DNA of 64,000 bases from Bacteroidales bacterium (GTDB lineage Bacteria; Bacteroidota; Bacteroidia; Bacteroidales; Muribaculaceae). Of the stretch, positions 8,164 through 16,627 are shown one piece after another. Location of the stretch: NCBI GenBank assembly GCA_003150235.1, contig QAMW01000001.1, positions 1 to 64,000 on the forward strand, read 5' to 3'. The notes under the pieces were generated by a model. It was not told where the DNA came from. It saw only the letters and a program-made list of their open reading frames with translations, and made no database searches. Within the stretch, counting starts at the first letter, position 1. Every line of letters begins with the position of its first letter. A program made the position numbers and the translations under genes.

Positions 8164-9016
8164 TTCCGTGGTTCTTTAGTGTCAAAAATTCCGGTTAATA
8201 TCTCAGGGGATGTCAGCGCAAACTCAAACAAGGTCTCAAGGTTGATCTGCGATTCATCGCCGCTTTCATTGCGCGTGATAATATGTGTACCTCCGATTGT
8301 CGGCTGCGCGTACAGGGCATCGGCTATCAGGTCGTTGTCGTTTGTCGTAAGGAAGTTGAGGCGTGTTGTGATGTCGTAGACACACCGGTCAAGCAGCAGA
8401 CCGTTATTGTCGATGAGCACCACGTGGTCGAGCAGGCGGTCGATGTCAAGTACCTGATGTGTCGAGATGATTATTGTGCGCTCGTCGGTCATGTTGGATG
8501 CTATGAATTTGCGGAACGAGCTTTTGCCCGGTATGTCGAGACCGTTGGTAGGCTCGTCGAGCAACAGCAGGGAAGTGTTGCAGGCGAGGGCGAAGCACAT
8601 GAACGCCTTTTTCTTCTGCCCCATTGACAGTTCTCCGAGATTGATGTCGGGCGACATATCGAAGATGTCGAGATGTCGGCGCATATCCTCATGTGAAAAT
8701 CGCGGATAAAAGGGCGCGTTACATTTTATATATGAGCTGAAACTCATCGAAGGGAGTGCAAACTCTTCAGGCACAAGAAACATGTCACTAAGCGTTGACG
8801 GCAAGCGCTTGCGGGTGTATCAGTACCGTTGAAAAGCACATTGCCCCGCTGAGGAAAGAGCAGTCCGGCAATGAGATAGAGCAGGGTGGACTTGCCTGTG
8901 CCGTTCTTGCCGAGCAGCCCGTAGACATTTCCTTCTGCAATCTCCAGGCTGAAGTCGTCAAGGACGGGTCGTTTCGCTTTCGGATAAGAAAATGATAGTT
9001 GGTTTATTTTAAGCAT
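8160..9016 (-). pseudogene. ABC transporter ATP-binding protein, frameshifted
   Basis: Two overlapping frames together make one ABC ATPase of about 285 residues. The first (ATG at 9016) has Walker A GKNGTGKST (residues 36-44), then runs out of frame to a stop at 8744. The second is open from about 8819 to 8160 and carries a Q-loop-region FLVPEEF, signature LGELSMGQKKK, Walker B LLLLDEPTNGLD and H-loop IISTHQ. The break lies between about 8811 and 8822, where reading GTD then T-R-K-R-L-P restores the expected protein. It needs one missing or two extra bases. A perfect 12-bp palindrome (GCAAGCGCTTGC, 8801-8812) is next to it. No slippery heptamer for programmed shifting is visible. It is either a real lesion or an assembly/sequencing error. 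The stop overlaps the permease start (ATGA). Confidence 0.85.
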
Positions 9017-9019
9017 ACC

Positions 9020-9043
9020 GGTGTATTAGTTAAGTAGTACACC
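9020..9043. promoter_or_regulatory. Probable GntR/YtrA-type operator (GGTGTA-N12-TACACC)
   Basis: The 24-bp element has perfect six-base half-sites GGTGTA and TACACC, and its centre is also largely symmetric (20 of 24 positions). It lies between the -7 box and the start codon of the ABC operon, across the expected start of transcription. Operators of the YtrA family are known to have GTGTA...TACAC-type arms, and a YtrA-like gene is in the operon. Confidence 0.7.
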
Positions 9044-9044
9044 G

Positions 9045-9074
9045 CAAATGTAGACATAAATAATCAACTATCAA
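9045..9074 (-). promoter_or_regulatory. Promoter of the ABC-GntR operon
   Basis: On the minus strand a TTG (9072-9074) is followed after 19 bases by TACATTTG (9045-9052). This is a very good Bacteroidetes -33/-7 pair. The ATG of the ATPase gene is 28 bases further on, with the palindromic operator in between. Confidence 0.75.
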
Positions 9075-9094
9075 AATTTTTTAACAAAAAATCT

Positions 9095-9850
9095 TCAGAT
9101 AACTTCCATGTTGGCGTTTAGTCGCTGACGCACAACCTCATACATAATTACTCCGGCAGCCACCGATACGTTGAGCGACCCTATATGACCGAACTGCGGG
9201 ATAGAGACGAAGGTGTCGCAAAGCTTCAGTACCTCCGGAGATATACCTGTGTCTTCCGCTCCCATCACTATTGCCACGGGCACAGTGTAGTCGACCTGAG
9301 TATAGTTTATGTCGACTTTCTCCGATGCTGCGACTATACGGTAGCCGTTGTCTTTGAGGAAACGCACGGCTCCAGCAGTGCTGCGTTCGCGGCACACGGG
9401 CAGATGATGGAGCGCGCCCGCCGATGTCTTGACCGCGTCACCGCCTACCGACACGCTGCCATGTTCAGGAATGACGATAGCGTCGACTCCCGCACACTCG
9501 CATGTGCGTGCTATCGCGCCGAAATTGCGAACGTCGGTGATACCGTCGAGCACCACGATAAAAGGCAATACCCCGTCTTCATACAGCTGCGGCACAAGAT
9601 GGTCGAGTCGGTGATAGGTGACAGCCGACAGCACAGCAATCACTCCCTGATGATTCTTGCGTGTTATCTTGTTGAGTCGTTCGATGGGTACGCGTTGCGA
9701 TAGTATGCGGTTGGCACGTATCATCCCGAACAGTTCAGAGGCAAGTTCGCCGTTGAGATCTTTCTTTATAAGTACCTTGTCAATATCTTTACCGGCTTCG
9801 ATAGCCTCCATGACGGCACGTATGCCGAATATATAATCGCTTGAATCCAT
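9095..9850 (-). CDS. rlmB: 23S rRNA 2'-O-ribose methyltransferase (TrmH/SpoU family)
   Basis: The 251-residue protein has an N-terminal substrate-binding domain (YIFGIRAVMEAIEAGKDIDK) and a SPOUT domain with the three family motifs. Motif 1 is LDGITDVRNFGAIARTCE (about 118-135), motif 2 is IVMGAEDTGISPEVLKLCD (about 195-213) and motif 3 is FVSIPQFGHIGSLNVSVAAG (about 215-234). The family methylates a ribose 2'-OH in rRNA or tRNA using S-adenosylmethionine. The length and N-domain fit RlmB, which modifies G2251 of 23S rRNA (E. coli numbering). It is the last gene of a minus-strand run with recN. Confidence 0.9.
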   Translation of the reverse strand: MDSSDYIFGIRAVMEAIEAGKDIDKVLIKKDLNGELASELFGMIRANRILSQRVPIERLNKITRKNHQGVIAVLSAVTYHRLDHLVPQLYEDGVLPFIVVLDGITDVRNFGAIARTCECAGVDAIVIPEHGSVSVGGDAVKTSAGALHHLPVCRERSTAGAVRFLKDNGYRIVAASEKVDINYTQVDYTVPVAIVMGAEDTGISPEVLKLCDTFVSIPQFGHIGSLNVSVAAGVIMYEVVRQRLNANMEVI

Positions 9851-9872
9851 ATATGGTTATGATGTAAAATTA

Positions 9873-11531
9873 TCAGATGTTTAACAGTGAACGGGCGTTG
9901 GCACGCGCAGCCTCGTCTACTTTAGAACCGCTCAGCATCACTGCAAGTTCATCCACCCGGTCATCGGCGTTCAATTCGCGTATGCGGGTGTGGGTTGCCT
10001 CATCGTCATCCTCCTTATAGACTTTGAAATGGGCATTGCCTTTGGCGGCTACCTGCGGGAGATGGGTGATGGTGATTACCTGTATGTTGCGCGAGATGTC
10101 CTGCATCATTGCACCCATGCGGTTGGCGACATCGCCCGACACTCCGGTGTCAACCTCGTCAAAGATGATTGACGGCAGTTGCATTTTTGTGGCTATGATA
10201 GCCTTGATTGACAGCATGAGGCGTGATATCTCGCCTCCCGAGGCTGTGCCGCCGACAGGCATCAGCGGTTGATTTTTGTTGAAGGCGAAGAGAAACTCAA
10301 CCTTATCCATGCCTGTAGGAGTGAGCTCTCCCTGGCTGACCTTTACCTGAGTGCGCAGATTTTTCATGCCGAGGGGCATCGCCGTCTCGCGTAATGTCTC
10401 TTCAAGACGTGCGGCTTCTTCGCCGCGGCGTTGCGAGAGTTCAAGTGCAAGCTGTTTTGCCGCCGCCTTTGCGCGGCGCGCCTCTTTTTCAAGCTCCTCA
10501 ATGGTGAAGGTGCTGTTTTCGAGCTTGTCGAGCTTGTCACGCAACTCTTCACGGAGGGTTATGAGTTCGCCGACGGTCGACACACGGTGTTTCTGCTGAA
10601 GTGAGTATATGGTGTTGAGGCGTGACTCGATTGCTTCCAGTTCTTCCGGATCAGCCTGAAATTCCTGGTCGTATGCCGACAGGGTCTCAGCAATGTCGCG
10701 CAGTTCGATGCGCACTGTCTCAAGGCGCTCGCTGATGTTGTCGGAGTCTTCAAGATACTGGCTCAGCTCCTCGCAGTAGTCGCTTGTCTCGGCAAGGAGT
10801 CCGAGGGCGTTATGGGTTCCCTCCGACAGCGAGTCGAGTGCGCCGCTCAGAGTACTCTTGATATCGGTGATGTTGGAAAGTATGTCGCGGTCATGTTCGA
10901 GCTGCTCCTGCTCGCCGTCGGTAAGTCCGAGTTCGTCAAGTTGTTCAAGTTGAAACCGTGTGAAATCCTCGTCATTTCGGTTTTGCTCGATAAGTTTTTT
11001 TGTGTCGTGCAGCCGTTTTAGTGTGTTACGGTATGCGGCATATCGGCGTGAGTATTCCGACAGCAGCTCGCCGTTGCCCGCGAGGTTGTCGATTACGCGC
11101 AGCTGAAATTCATCGGAGGTCAGCAACTGGTTTTGATGCTGGGAATGAATGTCGACAAGCTGCATCGCCACGTGGGAAAGCAAGTCGAGAGTCACCGGCG
11201 AGTCGTTGATGAATGCGCGCGACCTTCCTGCCGGCGCGATTTCGCGGCGCAATATGCAGAGCGTGTCGTCCCACTCGATATCGTTGTCAAGACAGTATTC
11301 CTTCAGCTTGGGATATTTGCTTACTTCAAACGAAACCTCGATGACCGACTTCTTCCCGGAATCGCGCACCGCTTTCAAGTCGGCACGGCCTCCGAGTATT
11401 AGCGACAGCGCGCCGAGCATGATTGATTTACCGGCACCGGTCTCACCGGTAATGGTGTTGAACCCGTGGTGGAAATTGATGTCGACCGTGTCGATAAGGG
11501 CGTAATTGGATATATGTAGTGACTTAAGCAT
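9873..11531 (-). CDS. recN: DNA repair protein RecN
   Basis: The 552-residue SMC-like ATPase has Walker A GETGAGKS near residues 30-37 and RecN-type N-terminal MLKSLHISNYALIDTVDINF. Long coiled-coil arms occupy about 150-370. The C-terminal half carries the ABC signature GTASGGEISRLMLSIKAI, the Walker B IIFDEVDTGVSGDVA and the H-loop ITHLPQVAA. RecN acts in double-strand-break repair by holding DNA ends together. Full family length, with an ATG at 11531. It lies 12 bases after the stop of the DUF4835 gene upstream on the same strand, suggesting one transcript. No SOS-type box is obvious. Confidence 0.95.
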   Translation of the reverse strand: MLKSLHISNYALIDTVDINFHHGFNTITGETGAGKSIMLGALSLILGGRADLKAVRDSGKKSVIEVSFEVSKYPKLKEYCLDNDIEWDDTLCILRREIAPAGRSRAFINDSPVTLDLLSHVAMQLVDIHSQHQNQLLTSDEFQLRVIDNLAGNGELLSEYSRRYAAYRNTLKRLHDTKKLIEQNRNDEDFTRFQLEQLDELGLTDGEQEQLEHDRDILSNITDIKSTLSGALDSLSEGTHNALGLLAETSDYCEELSQYLEDSDNISERLETVRIELRDIAETLSAYDQEFQADPEELEAIESRLNTIYSLQQKHRVSTVGELITLREELRDKLDKLENSTFTIEELEKEARRAKAAAKQLALELSQRRGEEAARLEETLRETAMPLGMKNLRTQVKVSQGELTPTGMDKVEFLFAFNKNQPLMPVGGTASGGEISRLMLSIKAIIATKMQLPSIIFDEVDTGVSGDVANRMGAMMQDISRNIQVITITHLPQVAAKGNAHFKVYKEDDDEATHTRIRELNADDRVDELAVMLSGSKVDEAARANARSLLNI

Positions 11532-11542
11532 GATCGATATTT

Positions 11543-12460
11543 TTATTTGTTGACACCGCGCTTTATCATATCGAGACGCTGTGTTTCGGTGGGATATATG
11601 GAATAGAGCAGTTCATACACACGTTTGCGCTCCTCTTCCGGCGCCTTGGTGTAGAGGTTGACAAGTTCATCGAGCTTGGCATCCTTGAACATCGACACAC
11701 CTACCGCCATAGGCTGAGTCTCGTAGACGCTTTTCACGTAATCGAGTGTCGAAGTGATTTTTGCCCTCCCCTTGTCAGGGCTCATAGACATTTCGTCAAG
11801 TCCTGTGCGATGATATTCATAGAGAAGGTCACGCAATCCGGCTGTCGACTGCTCGGTGAAGGTATTGAGTACGGCGTTGCGGTTACGGTTGTCTTCAAAC
11901 GCTTTCCATCCGCTTTCGCCCGATGACTGCGCCATCTGCACAACATTGCGGGCAAGCTGGTAGTAAGGATCGCCCCCGCGTGGCGAAAAACTGTCGAAGT
12001 CCATGCCGAGTATAAGGTAGACGTAGAAATTTATAATAGCAGTGAGATTGCTTTCCATCGAGTTTTCGGAAAATATCAGCGGCTCGCCTTCCTGATAATC
12101 AAATTCCAGTTTGTTGTCTTTGAAATTGAGCAGGGTGGTGGTGTAGGAGGAATTGTAGACGGGACGTGACGACTGCACCTGCAAGTCGCCGCTCATCGTC
12201 GGCTCCTCGTAAGTCTTTATGGTGAAAAACATCTTGCACTCGATTTTCTCGGCGGGAGAAATCTGGGTGTTGGTCCATTTGCGGGTGTTCACATAGTCGG
12301 CAATCGCGCTTTCAAGGGTCTTGAACACCGAGGTGTTTGTGCCCTGTACCTGCGAGAAGTCGACCGTCACCTGGCAGTTGAGTTCCTGTGCTGAGAGGGA
12401 TCGACTCGATGCCAGTGAGAGCAGAATAAAGATGAAGGTTGTTATGGTGTGTAATCTCAT
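11543..12460 (-). CDS. DUF4835 family secreted protein (PorD-like)
   Basis: The 305-residue protein has a signal peptide ending at SLSAQ (about residue 25). The mature part begins ELNCQVTVDFSQVQGTN, which is typical of the DUF4835 family, and includes QISPAEKIECKMFFTI and a conserved centre (GMDFDSFSPRGGDPYYQLA). DUF4835 proteins have been linked to the type IX secretion system accessory protein PorD. I make that link from memory of the family, not from a search. The start codon overlaps the stop of coaBC by four bases, and the set coaBC-DUF4835-recN is a common Bacteroidetes gene order. There is no lipobox. Confidence 0.85.
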   Translation of the reverse strand: MRLHTITTFIFILLSLASSRSLSAQELNCQVTVDFSQVQGTNTSVFKTLESAIADYVNTRKWTNTQISPAEKIECKMFFTIKTYEEPTMSGDLQVQSSRPVYNSSYTTTLLNFKDNKLEFDYQEGEPLIFSENSMESNLTAIINFYVYLILGMDFDSFSPRGGDPYYQLARNVVQMAQSSGESGWKAFEDNRNRNAVLNTFTEQSTAGLRDLLYEYHRTGLDEMSMSPDKGRAKITSTLDYVKSVYETQPMAVGVSMFKDAKLDELVNLYTKAPEEERKRVYELLYSIYPTETQRLDMIKRGVNK

Positions 12461-13656
12461 AGGGTTATAAGTGTGTCGATAATGTCGGCAGCTACCTCGC
12501 GCTTGCTTTTGAGCGCGAAAGATGTCTCGCCGCCATCGGCTGTGAATATGGTGATTTTATTGGTATCGGTGCCGAATCCCGCTCCCTTGTCGCGGAGCGA
12601 ATTGAGCACAATCATGTCAAGATTCTTAGAGCGGAGCTTTGTCATGGCGTTGTCAAACTCATGGTCGGTCTCCAAGGCGAATCCGACCATCTTCTGTCCG
12701 GGGCGTTTTTTCATGCCGAGGGTCTTGGCGATGTCGGGGTTCTTGACAAGATGTATCACGGGCGGCTCGTTGCCTTCGCGCTTGATTTTTGTGGCGGCGC
12801 AGTCGGCGGCTGCGTAGTCGGCTACCGCTGCACACATCACGGCGTAATCGACCGAGCCAAACCGTTCTTCACACGCCGCAAGCATTTCCCGCGCCGACTC
12901 TACCTTTACAAGGTCAATCGCCGGATGACGGGTCGTAAGGTCCACCGGACCGCTTACAAGCACTACCTCGGCTCCTCGGCTTGCGGCTTCCTCGGCGATA
13001 GCGTATCCCATCTTGCCTGTGCTGTAATTGCCGATAAAGCGCACGGGGTCGATTTTTTCATACGTGGGTCCTGCAGTGACAAGCATACGCTTCCCTCTCA
13101 AATCCTCCTTACGGGCAAAAAATGCCTCGATTATCTTGAATATGTTTTCCGGCTCCTCCATCCTTCCTTTTCCGACGAGATGGCTGGCAAGTTCGCCCGA
13201 TGCCGGCTCGATGATGGTGTTGCCGTAGGAACGGAGCAAGTCGAGGTTGCGGGTCGTGGTAGGATGGGCAAACATGTCGAGATCCATCGCGGGAGCCACG
13301 AAGACCGGTGCTTTCGCCGACAGATAGGTGGTGATAAGCATATTGTCGGCGACTCCGTTTGCCATCTTGGAGATGGTAGAGGCTGTCGCGGGGGCTATCA
13401 CCATTGCATCGGCCCATAGCCCGAGGTCGACATGGCTGTGCCATTCGCCGGTGTTGGCAGTGAAAAATTCGCTCACCACCGGCTTGCCGCTCAACGCCGA
13501 CAGTGTGACGGGAGTTATAAACTCTTTTCCCGCAGGAGTCATGACCACCTGCACCTCGGCTCCCGCCTTGATGAAGAGCCGGAGCAGGGTGGCTGACTTG
13601 TAGGCGGCTATACCGCCCGATATTCCGAGTATGATATGTTTGCCTTTCATTGTCAT
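12457..13656 (-). CDS. coaBC: Bifunctional phosphopantothenoylcysteine decarboxylase / phosphopantothenate-cysteine ligase
   Basis: The 399-residue protein has the two expected halves. The N-terminal flavoprotein half (CoaC) has GKHIILGISGGIAAYKSATL, the catalytic-histidine region GEWHSHVDLG and the FMN-site motif PAMDLDMFAHPTTTRN. The C-terminal half (CoaB) starts near residue 188 with MLVTAGPTYEKIDPVRFIGN and contains the dimer/active-site region around AAVADY and IKREGNEPPVIHLVKNPDIA. The enzyme converts 4'-phosphopantothenate to 4'-phosphopantetheine in coenzyme A synthesis. It follows the DnaQ-like exonuclease gene on the same strand with a 30-base gap. Confidence 0.95.
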   Translation of the reverse strand: MTMKGKHIILGISGGIAAYKSATLLRLFIKAGAEVQVVMTPAGKEFITPVTLSALSGKPVVSEFFTANTGEWHSHVDLGLWADAMVIAPATASTISKMANGVADNMLITTYLSAKAPVFVAPAMDLDMFAHPTTTRNLDLLRSYGNTIIEPASGELASHLVGKGRMEEPENIFKIIEAFFARKEDLRGKRMLVTAGPTYEKIDPVRFIGNYSTGKMGYAIAEEAASRGAEVVLVSGPVDLTTRHPAIDLVKVESAREMLAACEERFGSVDYAVMCAAVADYAAADCAATKIKREGNEPPVIHLVKNPDIAKTLGMKKRPGQKMVGFALETDHEFDNAMTKLRSKNLDMIVLNSLRDKGAGFGTDTNKITIFTADGGETSFALKSKREVAADIIDTLITL

Positions 13657-13686
13657 TGCAGCAGTCCGCTGATATGGCGGTCTACA

Positions 13687-14448
13687 TTATCTTAAACGCA
13701 TTCTTATGCGGGTTATTACCTGCTTGGTGTTTTCGGCAAATTCGCCTTGCATCATCCAGCTGTAATATCCGGGGTCGGTACGGAACACTTTCTCGACTTC
13801 CTCGCCCTTGTATTTGCCGAAATTGAATATTTCCTTGCCCGCCTCGTTGAAGATGATTCGTCCCATAAGGTCGGCGTTCTTGTTCATCGATGAAAATTCC
13901 GACAGAAACGCTATGTCGTTTTTAAGCGACGGATAGCGGTCGAGCTGCGCCTTTAGCACCTCGTAAGTGGCGCGGGTGTCGGCGTTTGCCGAATGTGCCT
14001 CGGTAAGGTCTTTCCCGCAGTAGAACTTGTAGGCGGCTACAAGTGTGCGCTGTTCCATCTTGTGAAATATATTCTGTACGTCGACAAACTTATGACGCGC
14101 AAGGTCGATATTCACTCCCGCGTGGGAAAACTCCTGTACGAGAAGCGGCACATCGAAGCGGTTGGAGTTGAACCCGGCGATGTCGCAGCCGAGAAACACC
14201 TGGGCAAGCTCTTTTGCCACCTGCTTGAACGTAGGGCAATCTTTCACGTCATCATCAGTGATATGATGTATGGCGGTCGATTCCGGCGGGATGGGCATTT
14301 CGGGGTTTATGCGCAAAGTGCGCTCTATTTCCGCGCCGGAGGGCATAACCTTTATGTAGGAAATCTCTACTATCCTGTCACGCAACACATTGGTGCCGGT
14401 AGTCTCGAGATCGAAGAATACTATCGGATTTCTTAGGGCAAGTTCCAT
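13687..14448 (-). CDS. DnaQ-like 3'-5' exonuclease (DEDDh)
   Basis: The 253-residue protein begins with the ExoI motif FFDLETTGTN (Asp13, Glu15). The ExoII region (CDIAGFNSNRFDVPLL) and the ExoIII motif AHSANADTRATYEV, with its catalytic His and Asp, follow at normal spacing. A small C-terminal domain (about 190-253, FGKYKGEEVEKVFRTDPGYY) is typical of Bacteroidetes members. It could serve as a proofreading subunit or a stand-alone exonuclease. It lies directly downstream of dnaN (12 bases), which supports a role at the replisome. Confidence 0.9.
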   Translation of the reverse strand: MELALRNPIVFFDLETTGTNVLRDRIVEISYIKVMPSGAEIERTLRINPEMPIPPESTAIHHITDDDVKDCPTFKQVAKELAQVFLGCDIAGFNSNRFDVPLLVQEFSHAGVNIDLARHKFVDVQNIFHKMEQRTLVAAYKFYCGKDLTEAHSANADTRATYEVLKAQLDRYPSLKNDIAFLSEFSSMNKNADLMGRIIFNEAGKEIFNFGKYKGEEVEKVFRTDPGYYSWMMQGEFAENTKQVITRIRMRLR

Positions 14449-14460
14449 TATCGCAATAAT

Positions 14461-15591
14461 TTAGAAGTCGGTGACTGTCATGGGCATGAGGAGCATCAGC
14501 AGCTCGTCGCCCTCTTTTTCGTCGGATGGCAGGAACACTCCCGGACGGCTCGGGTCTGACAGCTTGATTACAAGGTCGTCGGTAGAGATGGTGCCTGATA
14601 TCTCGATAAGATAGGGCGCGCTGAAGCCGATTACCATCTCTTTGCCGGTGAAGTCGCAGGGCACTTCCTCGCGCGCTGAGGTACAGAAATTGTTGTCGGT
14701 GGCGCGCAGGGTCATCTTGTCGCTCTCGATTTTGAATTTTACCAGTCCGTGACCCTGGTCAACGAATACACCTACACGACGCACGGCGTTGAGGAATGAA
14801 TGGCGGTCAACTGTTATCACATACGGGTTGTTGGTGGGGATTACGCGGTTGTAATCGGGGAACGAGCCCTTGATAAAGCGGCAGTTGAATTTGTAGGCGG
14901 CGCTTTCGAAGGTCACGCTCTTGGGCGATACGGTTACCTTGATTTCGCTTTCCTTGGCAAATACATTCTTGATTACGGTAGCGGGCTTGACCGGGAGGAT
15001 AAACGAGCCTTCAAATCCCGGCTCGCCCACAGAGTTGCGGTAGCGCACAAGCTTGCGGGTGTCGGTTGCCACGAAAGTGATAGAGTCGGGCTTTATGTCC
15101 CAGAGAATACCCATCATCTGCGGGCGCAGGTCGTCATTGCCCACGGCGAAAAGCGTGTTGTCGATGCCTTTCAGTATCTGGTCGGCGGGATAGGTGAATT
15201 TAAATACACCGTCAGCATCGGTTGTGTCCTCGTTGGAGGGATACTCGTTGCCGTTGAGCGCAATGAACGCGTAATTACCGTTATTATATTTGATTTCTAC
15301 AGAGAGATTGTCGTCGTTAATGGTAAATTCCATGCCCTGATCAGGCATCTCCTTAAGCAGGTCGACTATGCGCCGGGCATCGACACAGAACTTTCCTTCG
15401 CCTTCTGCATTCATCACCTCCAGACTCGCCACGAGTGTGTTTTCAAGGTCTGATGCCGTGATGGTCAGGGTGTTGTCGTTCAACTCAAACAGGAAGTTGT
15501 TGAGTACAGTCAAGGCGTTTTTGGAATTAATCACTTTGCTGACAGCCGATACATAGCTGTAAAGCGTCTTGCTGGAGACATTAAATTTCAT
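14461..15591 (-). CDS. dnaN: DNA polymerase III beta subunit (sliding clamp)
   Basis: The 376-residue clamp starts at the ATG at 15591 (MKFNVSSKTLYSYVSAVSKV). The open frame extends 24 codons further upstream, but that extension is cysteine-rich and not clamp-like. Three DnaN domains of about 120 residues each are present (LTITASDLENTLVASLEV; FVATDTRKLVRYRN in the second; the C-terminus ends LLMLLMPMT, the hydrophobic-groove strand). It confers processivity by encircling DNA. The exonuclease gene follows at once. Confidence 0.95.
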   Translation of the reverse strand: MKFNVSSKTLYSYVSAVSKVINSKNALTVLNNFLFELNDNTLTITASDLENTLVASLEVMNAEGEGKFCVDARRIVDLLKEMPDQGMEFTINDDNLSVEIKYNNGNYAFIALNGNEYPSNEDTTDADGVFKFTYPADQILKGIDNTLFAVGNDDLRPQMMGILWDIKPDSITFVATDTRKLVRYRNSVGEPGFEGSFILPVKPATVIKNVFAKESEIKVTVSPKSVTFESAAYKFNCRFIKGSFPDYNRVIPTNNPYVITVDRHSFLNAVRRVGVFVDQGHGLVKFKIESDKMTLRATDNNFCTSAREEVPCDFTGKEMVIGFSAPYLIEISGTISTDDLVIKLSDPSRPGVFLPSDEKEGDELLMLLMPMTVTDF

Positions 15592-15672
15592 GATTATATG
15601 ATTTGGATTATACTTTTCTATTAACTTACAAAAATAGCAATTTATTCTCACATTCCCCCACAATTCCCCCGA

Positions 15673-16290
15673 TTAATTTCTCCCGCTGTCATTCTGTCCC
15701 TTCGGACGAGTCGGACGAGTCTGACATGTCTGACACGTCTGACAGCCATTGTTACGATAATTGATTCGGGCACGATACATTTGCTCTTTGATTCCGCCTT
15801 GTTCAAGAAACTGATGCTGTTGCCGTTCAATAAGCTTTCGTAGCAGATATGTCGTCTGATTAATCAATGTGATACAGAGGTTACAATATTCCTCTGCATT
15901 CAATCCGGTGGCAAATCTGGTCGGAGCCTTTTCAAATTCAGGACTTTTAAGGTATTCTCTTAATTTTATAGTGCGAGGATGCGATTTATTCCATTGGGAT
16001 AATTTATGTTGTCTCAGGTAATCCTCATAGTCGAGTAAAAGTTCCTCAAGCGAAGCTTTTGCTACGTTTGTTAATTTGATTTCGGTCTCTTTTGACGTCC
16101 TTGACGCTTCACTGCCTTCGGCGATGTTTTGTTTACCGCTACGTGCTGCTTGCTCGATTTGATCGCGTGTGCGACTCCCTTGGCGCACGAATTTTTCTGC
16201 AAAAATCATAGTGAGGTCAAGGATTATTTCAGATAGGTGAAATGCTTTCAGCTTGCGATAACCACCGGCAGGAGGTAGGAAGGTGTTCAT
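15673..16290 (-). CDS. Four-helix-bundle (23S rRNA IVP-type) protein with repeat-encoded tail
   Basis: The 205-residue protein has the core of the four-helix-bundle family related to 23S rRNA intervening-sequence proteins (FHLSEIILDLTMIFAEKFV, then DQIEQAARSGKQNIAEGSEA, then KASLEELLLDYEDYLRQ). Function is unknown for the family. The last 25 residues (CQTCQTCQTRPTRPKGQ) are read from a 9-bp tandem repeat at 15700-15744 and look like an accidental extension of the frame into repeat DNA. It is divergent from the beta-helix gene and has no operon partner. A residue motif for catalysis is not present. Confidence 0.8.
   Translation of the reverse strand: MNTFLPPAGGYRKLKAFHLSEIILDLTMIFAEKFVRQGSRTRDQIEQAARSGKQNIAEGSEASRTSKETEIKLTNVAKASLEELLLDYEDYLRQHKLSQWNKSHPRTIKLREYLKSPEFEKAPTRFATGLNAEEYCNLCITLINQTTYLLRKLIERQQHQFLEQGGIKEQMYRARINYRNNGCQTCQTCQTRPTRPKGQNDSGRN
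15700..15744. repeat. Five 9-bp tandem units in the 3' end of the four-helix gene
   Basis: On the minus strand the units read tgtcagacg, tgtcagaca, tgtcagact, cgtccgact, cgtccgaag, a clean 9-base period. Because 9 is a multiple of 3 the frame stays open and codes for C-Q-T/R-P-T repeats. Confidence 0.85.
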
Positions 16291-16424
16291 TTGGTAATTA
16301 TTTTATAGGTTAGACTTTGGTGTATCCTCCATTTCTCAAAGATACAAATAAATTTCGTGATGCGTGTAAAATTGGTTTGGAATCTTTCTTGCGCATTTTT
16401 GATTATCTATTTTTCGGAAAAGAT

Positions 16425-16454
16425 TTGATTTTATTGAATAAAGTACTATCTTTG
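16425..16454 (+). promoter_or_regulatory. Promoter of the beta-helix gene, long leader
   Basis: TTG (16425-16427), a 19-base spacer and TATCTTTG (16447-16454) form a canonical Bacteroidetes promoter. It lies about 340 bases before the ATG at 16791, so the transcript would have a leader of roughly 330 nt. Confidence 0.7.
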
Positions 16455-16627
16455 CCTTTACCGTCATCAGCCTAAAGTGGCGGAGCGGTATTTTTATTTA
16501 TTTTAAAGGACGTTTTCAGCGTTTGTCAAGTCAACTCAAACTTCGCAACTTTGACCCCATGACCGCGACAAAAGCAACGAAATCGTCTGCGTTGTGTATT
16601 CATTCCCGAAAGGGCATGTTATATACG

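Noticed and set aside
8744..8804. Two separate genes instead of one broken ABC ATPase
   Set aside because: The first has only Walker A and the second only the signature, Walker B and H-loop. Together they make one family-length protein, so a frameshift is the simpler reading.
8811..8822. Programmed ribosomal frameshift in the ABC ATPase
   Set aside because: No slippery heptamer or downstream pseudoknot of the usual kind is seen, and ABC ATPases are not known to use it.
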